Source: Diplolepis rosae
Taxonomy: Eukaryota; Arthropoda; Insecta; Hymenoptera; Diplolepididae
Length of the DNA stretch: 64,000 nt
Direction: 5' to 3'
NCBI GenBank assembly: GCA_030998225.1
Contig: JAPYXD010000680.1
Location: 10,292,001-10,356,000, forward strand
Numbering within the stretch: position 1 is the stretch's first letter; each line of letters starts with the position of its first letter. The position numbers and the translations under genes are program-made. Under the pieces are notes generated by a model, which worked only from the letters and a program-made list of their open reading frames with translations, did no database searches and was not told the DNA's origin. Of this stretch, positions 56,838 through 64,000 are shown one piece after another.

Positions 56838-57045
56838 GGGGGCTAGGAAATCGTTTTTCGAAAATTTTGCATTTCGTTTTTATTTATTGACAAAAGAATG
56901 AAAGCAGGTCCTCAAAAACTCTTTTGTGTCGTGTTTATTTATCACAACACCCAATAAGTTTCCGGTCTAACTAAGAAAAACACAGTTTAAAGAGAAATTC
57001 GACATTATTCATCAACATATAGTAGTTTCCTTCAAACGTAATGCA
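56838..57045. other. Flank with GGGG-type TTAA end
   Basis: Directly after the TTAA the sequence reads GGGGGCTAGGAAATCG, similar in style to the GGGG-starting TTAA elements at 15361 and 60289. A partner end was not found. The rest is presumably the untranslated 3' part of the next mariner. Confidence 0.35.
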
Positions 57046-57779
57046 TTAATTTCAACGCTTCTCTAACTTTTCGATATCTTTTTTGTAGAATGATTCGCCT
57101 TTGCTCTCAAAATAGGCCTCAGTATCGGCAATCACTTCTTCATTGGAGTCAAATCTCTTTCCATGGAGCTTTTTTTCAGGTTAGCAAAGAGCCAGTAGTC
57201 ACTGAGAGCCAGATTTGGAGAAGATGGTGGGTGAGGAAGCAATTCCCCAGGCGGAAAAGTCGGTGTACTGCCAAACTTTACAACCGGCGCGGTACCGTTC
57301 GAGTTGTAACCTGAGAGCCAAGCGTTGGAACACCATTGGGGCGGCACTGGCTAAACACCGGTGCAGTACTGCTTTTCAGTATTGACAAACAACCAAAATT
57401 TATGTAATGCCAAGCATCGGCGCAGCATTGGATGAGCATTGGCGCAGCACCGCCTTTCATTGTTGACAAACATTTTAATAATGCTACACTGAGAAAGAAT
57501 CCTGGTCACAGTGACGTGATATATGTAGTGAAAAATGTTCTTAACTACTTTTTGTGGTTAAATTCAAGCAATGGTTGATCCGTCAATGTAGGTATCTGTA
57601 TAGCGGGTTGAAACTTTAAAAGTAGTAGGATTTAAAATCACAGTTTTGACCCGCTCGACACATCAAATAAAATTCTCAAGATTTGCTATCAGTTGCTATG
57701 AAAAATAATATGCATTACTCGAAACAAAACACAGCGGATTGAACGAGTGTAAAGTTTGCTGCACTGGTTATAGCGACTA

Positions 57780-58366
57780 CAGGGTGCGCCATCTAGACCT
57801 TCGGTATTTCAATATTGAATAACTCTGTTGTATTTCAGCCGATTTTGACAAATGAGCACGATTCTGAAACATCATTCAGTACCATTTTAACCATGAGTGA
57901 ATACACACCGAAAGAACCCGCTGAAATCGTAGCGTTTTACATTGAAAACAATCGTTCAATTGTGAAAACTGTTCCCGGGATACGTTGTGTCGAAAAATGG
58001 CGATTTGGAGTGGCCTCCTCGTTCTCCGGATTTAACTGTACCTGACTTTTTTCTTTGGGGTTATTTAAAAAGCAAAGTTTATGCCAGCAAGCCAAAGACA
58101 ATTGACGAACTTAAATGTAACATACGAGCCGAAATAGCTGCTATAACGCCCGAAATACTGGCCAATGTTATGCAGAATGCGCGAAAAAGAGCTGCTTTTT
58201 GTGTATCGAATGGAGGTGGTCATTTAATCGACGTTGTGTTCTAAAATTGATTGGAAATAAATGGTAATGTATATCCTAAACAAATCTTGCTCATTTGCCA
58301 AAATCGGCTGAAAAGTGTCATAGTTATTCAATGTTGAAATACCCAAGGTCTAAATAGCGCACCCTG
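57780..58366 (+). mobile_element. Mariner-family deletion derivative with about 80-bp TIRs
   Basis: TA at 57778-57779 and 58367-58368. Ends CAGGGTGCGCCATCTAGACC and (reverse complement of right) CAGGGTGCGCTATTTAGACC. The similarity continues for about 80 bp to GCCGATTTTGACAAATGAGC. 587 bp in total, with the centre of the transposase gene missing. Confidence 0.93.
57893..58244 (+). pseudogene. Mariner-type transposase, N- and C-terminus fused by deletion
   Basis: The first 26 or so codons from ATG 57893 read MSEYTPKEPAEIVAFYIENN, the start of a helix-turn-helix domain. After a junction near 57975-57990 a different frame reads DLEWPPRSPDLTVPDFFLWG, the last catalytic motif, then YLKSKVYASKPKTIDELKCN and a C-terminus ending GGGHLIDVVF at 58244. 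The first two catalytic acidic residues are deleted. It cannot catalyse transposition. Confidence 0.9.
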
Positions 58367-58368
58367 TA

Positions 58369-58844
58369 CACTGGGAAAAAAACCGTCAGGTTATACAGAA
58401 CATCCCAATGCATTGAAGGGAAGGAGCATTGGCGCCTTTACAACGTTAGGTTAACGTGCTGCCACCGCCAATGTAGCGTTGAAAACTCACGTTAATCCAG
58501 CTATGTCAGCCCCCTCAATTCACCGGGAATGTTAACGCTGGAACGCCGTGTTATTTGAAAATATCACATGATGGCGCAATTTCATATCCATAATGATATT
58601 GGCAGTGCTTTGCTTTTAAATACCAATATATAATTAGGAAAACATTTATTAGGAAAACAGAAGAACTAAAAAGAACAATCGCGAGTATTGCCACAGCTGA
58701 TCATTTTGGGTGATTTTACGTTGGCTCTACCGTCAGTGCAACGTTGAATAGCACCGGTGATTCACCGGGAGAGCAACGCTACGCCAACGTGAAATTGGCG
58801 ACGGGACTCCTTCCCGTTGATTCCACCATGTTTTTTTCCCAGTG
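58369..58844. mobile_element. MITE with CACTGGGAAAAAAAC ends
   Basis: 476 bp, TA at 58367-58368 (shared with the neighbouring mariner) and 58845-58846. Ends CACTGGGAAAAAAACC and inverted GTTTTTTTCCCAGTG. The interior is rich in AACGTT, CACCGG and ACGCTGG words. No ORF. Confidence 0.88.
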
Positions 58845-58846
58845 TA

Positions 58847-59067
58847 CGTTATTCTAGCCATGAGGACTCAATGTTTAAAGTTATTTTGTGACATGTTTGT
58901 ATTCATGTCTTTGTTTTTTATCTTCACCCAAAATAGAATTCGTTCAAATATATTTGTATCTGCATTGGGTCACTTTCTTTATGGACATATTATTAAAAAG
59001 AAAGAAAAAGAAAGCTAAAAAACAATCCATAAATATAAAAAAGGAGGGGGGGGGGGGTGTTTAAAGG
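58847..59067. other. AT-rich interior with a 12-G run
   Basis: No gene; ends in a homopolymer of 12 G's at 59046-59057, unusual for this AT-rich window. Confidence 0.7.
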
Positions 59068-59104
59068 CAAACGTTTCGGCCGCGAATGGGGGCCCTCTTC
59101 AGTG
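59068..59104 (-). other. Hammerhead-like motif, variant stem
   Basis: Minus strand: CACTGAAGAG, stem GGCC, loop CCCATTCGC, stem GGCC, GAAACGTTTG. Same frame of conserved bases as at 20877 and 22168, but the stem is different in sequence and still paired. Confidence 0.4.
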
Positions 59105-60189
59105 CCAAAAAAATATTTTTCTTTGTGTATGATCAGTACTCTAAAAAAAATCAATTGCATTCAACAAATTCGCTTGTGAGGCCGAATTGGTGTGATGGTA
59201 AATAAAATTTCGCTGGTCGAAAAACATCACTCAGCACTGAAGGCCAGCGCTAGCGCAGCACTAGTGTTCAGCGCTGGTAGTCAGCACTAAGCCGGTGTTA
59301 CCTTTCGGAGTTCTGCCAGCATTATGACAGCGCTGCAAGTTCGCCGGTAGTGCTGGCATGATACTGCGCCGGTTGTGAATTTCCTCCTGGGTCGAAGCTT
59401 AATTCATTCAATTTGACAATTGTTTTCATGGACTTATGGTACAGTGCATTGTCTTGGTGGAACAGCATTTTTGTCATTTGCACGTGAGGCCGTTTTTTTT
59501 TATTTCTGCGCTTAATCGTTTCAGTGATGCCATGTAATAGTCGCTGTTAATGGTTTTACTTTTCTCAAAATGGTCGATAAACAAAATACCATGCGCGTCC
59601 CAAAATACGGATGCCATAACCTTGCCAGGCCTCTGTTGAGTTTTTGTTCACTGTGGACGGCTTTCAGCAGCTGCTGTCCACTCAGCTGACGATATTTTTG
59701 TTTCAGGTGTGTAGTGGTGGATCCATGTTTCATCCATTGTCACATACCGAGGCGTGATCCATTTTACCTTGCTTGAACAGCTCCAAATAACGCTCTGGAT
59801 CCTCGATGCGTTATTGTTTTTGGTCGGGTGTGAGCAAACCAGGAATCCACTTCGAAAACAACTTATGCATCCCCAAATATTCGTGCAAAATTGTAAACAC
59901 ACTATCTTCTGATATTTTTAAGGTCTCAGCTATCTCACGCAACTTTAATTTACAATCGCCCAAAACTATTTTGTGGACTTTTGTTATGTTTTCCGAAACA
60001 ACTGCTGATTTTGGGCGACCAGAGCGTTCAGCGTCATCGGTGTTTGTACGGCAATGTTTAAATTCGGCATACGAGTCGATGATTGTTGATTTCCCTGGTG
60101 CAGAGTCCCCATAATTAAAAAGCAATGTTTGATAACACACGAAACTCTTTTTTATCCATTGTTTTGAAAATGACAAAAGTTGCTACACC

Positions 60190-61440
60190 AAAACCTCTGT
60201 CACTTCTGAACTAAACGCCAGATTGTCATGCAATCAGTTACTAAATTTTTTTATGTTTCAAATTAAAAAGGAAATTCAATTTACTTAAGGGGCACTACTA
60301 GTTTGAAATTTTGAAAATTTCGATTTTTTGTTTTAACATTTTTTAACAGCTTTAACTTTTATCTTTAAACGCGTTTTTCTCAAAACTACATTTTTCACAT
60401 TTGCTGCAGCTGTAACTCGATAACAAATCATTCGATCGACTTGCGTCTTTTTTTTAGCTGGTTGTAAATTTGTTTTTCTATACAATGACCCTCCAGTTTG
60501 ATGTTTGGATGAAAAATATAATTTTTGCCACGCCAAAAACCATCAGATTTTTGAGCAAAATTTTAATTTTTTTTTCAAAAATCCGCCATTTTGTTGTATT
60601 TTTTTTTTTTTATGATCGAGGGTCATTGTATAGAAAATATATTCTAGTTTCATAAAGTTTTTGGTTTTTTTTATTTCAAACACTGTGAAGGCGTCAATCA
60701 CTGCAGCAGTGACGGAACTTTTTTTTTTAAGACTCAGGAGATGGTGGATAACTTGCTGAAAATCGAATATTTTCATTTGAAATCATTACTGGGTATTCAT
60801 TATTCATGCACGAATATATCTGCAAAATTTTAAAACATTCGATGCAATACTTTTTTTTTAAATTCACAAAAATCGCCTGTTTTTCAGGCGGTCAAACAAG
60901 TTGTGCCCCTTAAGGCTCTATCAGCCTAAAGGAACATGTTCTAATCATAAAACTTGTGCTTCGCACTCGATTCTTCACTTTATATCCATTAGAGCCACAT
61001 TTGTATCAAAAAAACATATTTGAGCAATATAAATATAAATATACTTTAATCTTAAAAAATACAAAGTTTTATTCGAATTTTAATACACATTTGTATATAT
61101 TTTAATAATTTTCGTTTATTTTAATATATTTTCATTGAAAAGTTATTAAATTTATTATGAATCTATATTAGTTTTTCATGGTATACCAATCTATTAATTT
61201 TAATTTACCACTTGTATATTAAAGTCTATTAAAATTAATAATATTTTTGACTTGTGTTCTTTAACATTACTTCCGTATCTCGTATATTTTGGCGCGAAAT
61301 TTGAATTTTTGATTTTTATAAAAACGTTTTTGATGAATAAGTGTAAAGATATAACTCCAATGAAAAAATAGTTAGAAATTAATTCGTAGATTGTTTTGAA
61401 TCGAACAATTTTCGTATAGAGTTCGGTTTCCTTTATTTGA
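60190..61440 (+). repeat. Large AT-rich dispersed repeat, arm E, split by a TTAA element
   Basis: GTTACTAAATTTTTTTATG and GGAAATTCAATTTACTTAA at 60235-60288, then, beyond the TTAA insert, GGCTCTATCAGCCTAAAGGA and the GC module TTGTGCTTCGCACTCGATTC (60953-60972). The order agrees with 165-255 of arm A. The following 400 bp are more diverged. Confidence 0.72.
60289..60909. mobile_element. 621-bp TTAA element with GGGGCAC ends
   Basis: TTAA at 60285-60288 and 60910-60913. Ends GGGGCACTACTAGTTTGA and (reverse complement of right) GGGGCACAACTTGTTTGA: 18 bp with 2 mismatches. The empty site (TTTAC-TTAA-GRCTCTA) is present in arms A (about 189) and C (about 48130). Overlapping short ORFs inside are not genes. 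Confidence 0.92.
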
Positions 61441-62985
61441 CAATATTAATTTTTACAGTATATTTATTTTTCAGTTATTAGCATTATTTCTGAAGTGAAT
61501 TCTGAAAGCAAAATTGAAAGTCGGCATTCTAGTTTCTCAAGACTTCTATTTATTACTTTCCCAGCGTCTCCGTTACTGTATTGACCAGGTGTAATTTTTC
61601 TCTTTCCACCTACAAACCCGGACACAGATTATCGTTCGTACGGTCTGTTTTATCTGGAATAGATTAATTTTCATCTGTACCATATGAGCCTTCAGGTCGA
61701 AGAGCGCGATATTAAGCCATATATAAACTGTTATTTTTCTATAAAATACTCTTATTCGCACGCATGTACTTTACATTCTCTGGTTTCTTCACCTGTCGGT
61801 AGGCTTACTAGTCACGGTTAACTACTGCGCACTAACAACTTGTAAAACATTACGTAACTTTTCTTTTCCTTTCGGACAGAATTTCTCGTTTAGATAGATT
61901 CATTATACTTGGAAAATAAGCATCATTTTGCCATTTGAATTACACATTACATAGTTCTAAAATGAGGTCACCCTGGATTTTAAATATGAAACGTGCCTCG
62001 AATTTATAAATATCAAGTTACTGAGTCTAGAAGCGTGGAAAAGATTATTAATCCATTATCTGCTAATCTTATTTTGTTCTAAATGAATCGACTGTCTACT
62101 GACCTATATTAAGATCTGAGACATACGTCAGTCTTTAATTTCGTCAAATATCGAAATATACTTAAGGGGTTTCATCACCTTTGCATTTTCAAAAAACAAT
62201 TTTTTTTATTTCATAAAAAGGTCCCTTAGGGCCTTAAGAATGATGCCCAATAGGTTTTTCGTAGGGGCGGGGCAAAGCAGATTAGAGGTATATCATAATT
62301 ATAATACTTTTTTACGTTATAAAAACATAACCTCAAAATTTTCAAATTTTGAGAAAAAATTCTTTTTTTTCGAATGAAGTGGTTTTTTCAATTGAAAATA
62401 GGCAAGAAGTATAGTTTGACATGTTTTTTACTGTATTTTTTAGGACAACTATTTATTAAGTTCAAAAACTGTAGGCAAATTACTGAAAATGCCGATATTC
62501 ATGTTTTTTCGAACTTCTACTTTACAGTTACTATCTTAAATTACACAACATCGTGAAATTTGTTCTTTATCACTGACAACTGCAAAAGAACCTTTTTCCT
62601 TATATCAGTTGATCACTCACGCTTCTCTCCGAAGTGTAAAGGTCGTTAACTAGACAGTTCCATAACGTTTAGTCCTTGTGCAGTTATATGAGAAAAAAAG
62701 CGTTATAGCAATATGTTGCTAGGATGCTTTCTACTTTTGAGCGCAGTTCCATGATTGAGCAAGATTGCAAGCAAACTTGATGCTGTGATGAACATTGGAA
62801 GCGATGACAACTGCCTCTCAAAAGGATGTGTAGAATGATCCGTATTTCAGTTCACCGCAGAAAGCCAGCGAAAGCGCGCTGCCCCGCAAGAGACGGAATT
62901 TGCAGTAATTTGCACGCAGTTATTGATATTAATAAATGTGGTTGTCCGAAAAAATTCAGTGCAAAACACGTCAAACTATACTTCT
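61441..62985. other. No gene recognised
   Basis: AT-rich to mixed. At 62161-62182 TTAA is followed by GGGGTTTCATCACC, the look of another GGGG-type TTAA end, without a partner. 62600-62900 is GC-richer; overlapping ORFs at 62826-63171 on both strands include the GC tip of arm F and have no domain. Confidence 0.4.
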
Positions 62986-62989
62986 TGCC

Positions 62990-63090
62990 TATTTTTAATT
63001 CAAAAATCGCGCGCTTCGCTCGCAAGTTTGAGCGCGCCAAAGGCGCGCGATTTGATCTTAGCGCTTCGCGCTCGATCTTATATTCTTCAT
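62990..63090 (+). repeat. Large dispersed repeat, arm F (GC tip only)
   Basis: Dense GC palindromes: GCGCGCTTCGCTCGCAAG, GAGCGCGCCAAAGGCGCGCG, GCGCTTCGCGCTCGAT. Equivalent to 51940-52030 of arm D and, inverted, 48288-48313 plus 49047-49092 of arm C. It is cut at 63090 by sequence starting TACACGGAGAAATAG, the end of a TA-flanked MITE. Confidence 0.78.
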
Positions 63091-64000
63091 ACACGGAGAA
63101 ATAGAGTTAAAGTAATTTTACTCAATTACCGATCAAATATGGGACATCAGGACAAGTTAGAAGTTATTTAGTATCACTGTATTTATTAGTGATATATTAA
63201 ATGATCGAAAATTAATCAAAGATGAGTAAAATTCAGAAGCGTAGGGTGAAGTATGAAAGCGTGCATTAAAAATTTTTAAATATATATATTATTACTCGTA
63301 GTATAACTATAAAAAACCAATCTTTTATTAAATCACAAAAATAGTAGAGCTTTCCGTTCATTCTACTCTACGCTTCAATCGAGAGTTGGGTAAACCGTGA
63401 ATCGCAAGATTTATTCCAGCAGCTACATCTATTCACGCAGGAACGAATGAAAGTAATCTGCGCCTTGGGCACACATGACAAATTTCAATTTCAAAAACTT
63501 AAATTCTTAAAATTAAATTGATCTTATGAAAATTTAAACAAAAAAAAATCGATAAGTGTATTACATAAAATATGAAATATCACATAAATTACTCAGGCAG
63601 AATAATAATTTGGAATTCGCAAATGTAAAATCCATATTTTGAAAATATAAAACACAGAAAATAAAAGAACCTTCTTTTAAATGTTTTTATACAAGATACT
63701 TCTTAATAATAATGCAATTTTTTAATGTACATTTGAAAATTTAGTTTCACTAAACTTCATACGTTGTTATAATAAAAATGTATACTAAATGTAATTTAAT
63801 AATTATATTATATATATCAATAATCATAGTTATAATAATTGTGTAATTATATTAATTTTTAAAAATATTTTATTAATCATTTATGAAAAAAGTTGATTTA
63901 TTTTTACTTGAGTAAGGCTAAAAAATTTTATTGACGGCACTTACTCTCACAAGCTCTGAATAACTCATGCAGTCACTATATAAGAAAGTTCCAAATTTTA
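63091..64000. other. No gene; MITE end followed by AT-rich DNA
   Basis: 63093-63200 resembles the 51505-51765 palindrome family in part (ATGGGACATCAGGACAAGTT). The rest has no recognisable feature. Confidence 0.45.

Larger units (their letters stand above)
57246..59391. mobile_element. 2,146-bp element of unknown superfamily (CCCAGG ends, TC duplication)
   Basis: Ends CCCAGGCGGAAAAGTCGG and (reverse complement of right) CCCAGGAGGAAATTCACAAC, both followed by ACAACCGGCGCRGTAYC. TC occurs at 57244-57245 and 59392-59393, and excision with one TC restores the mariner frame. The subterminal 200 bp on each side are crowded with CAGCACT/CACCGGTGC/GCGCTGG-type words. No transposase. A deleted mariner (57780-58366) and a MITE (58369-58844) lie inside; its own length is about 1.08 kb. 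Confidence 0.82.
57052..60159 (-). pseudogene. Second mariner transposase (DD34D type), split by a 2.1-kb insertion
   Basis: Starts near ATG 60159 (MDKKEFRVLSNIAF, then a stop). The recognisable body is YAEFKHCRTNTDDAERSGR, KVHKIVLGDCKLKLREIAET, SVFTILHEYLGMHKLFSKW. The first catalytic Asp is in YVTMDETWIHHYTPETK and the second in MLFHQDNALYHKS, with frameshifts and stops between. At KLNELSF the 57246-59391 element intervenes; removal with one TC continues as ELLPH. The third catalytic residue is changed (SPNLALSDYWLF, usually SPDLAPSDYWLF). A 1-base frameshift precedes the C-terminus VIADTEAYFESKGESFYKK, stop at 57052. Own TIRs not identified. Confidence 0.93.

Overview
This window looks like intergenic (or deep intronic) DNA from an AT-rich insect genome. 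It has the insect transposon mix expected there: several mariner-family transposases, piggyBac-type TTAA insertions, a hAT derivative, a jockey/R1-type LINE gag and many palindromic MITEs. A hymenopteran is my guess from the style of the repeats, but no marker gene confirms it. I found no intact cellular gene, no rRNA, no confident tRNA and no CRISPR. Every protein-coding trace I recognise belongs to a broken transposon.

Layout. 1-2.3 kb: two inverted arms of a large AT-rich repeat whose tips carry short GC-rich GCGAAGCGC palindromes; further arms lie at 47.6-49.1, 51.9-52.9, 60.2-61.4 and 63.0 kb. 5.8-6.1 kb: a SINE-like insertion with a 23-bp target duplication. 7.7-9.9 kb: a LINE lacking ORF2, interrupted by an internally deleted mariner and a small MITE. 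13.2-14.0 and 32.4-33.8 kb: long foldback palindromes. 15.4-16.1 kb: a TTAA element, followed by a GC-rich promoter-like island at 16.1-16.6 kb. 16.65-17.46 and 24.1-26.7 kb: 150-bp tandem repeats; the second set lies inside an element with terminal inverted repeats (TIRs) that has itself been hit by MITEs. 20.8-22.3 kb: a foldback element with 155-bp tandem repeats and a hammerhead-like motif in each arm. 23-51 kb: many small palindromic MITEs, often one inside another.

52.9-61 kb is the richest stretch. A TTAA-flanked piggyBac-like element contains a mariner, which contains another TTAA element. Next to it, a second mariner is split by a 2,146-bp element of a type I do not recognise, which holds a deleted mariner and a MITE. 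In several cases removing an insert plus one copy of its target duplication restores the host element's reading frame or matches a sister copy. That fixes the boundaries to the base and gives an order of insertion.

The most interesting observations are: a six-copy MITE family (CTCTCTAAA termini) that duplicates exactly 2 bp of variable sequence; the 2.1-kb CCCAGG element, also with a 2-bp duplication; the CUGAWGAG...GAAACGUUUG hairpin motif in foldback arms; and the GC-palindrome modules of the large inverted repeat. All coordinates were read by eye. Boundaries backed by a target duplication are exact to a base or two; others are approximate.
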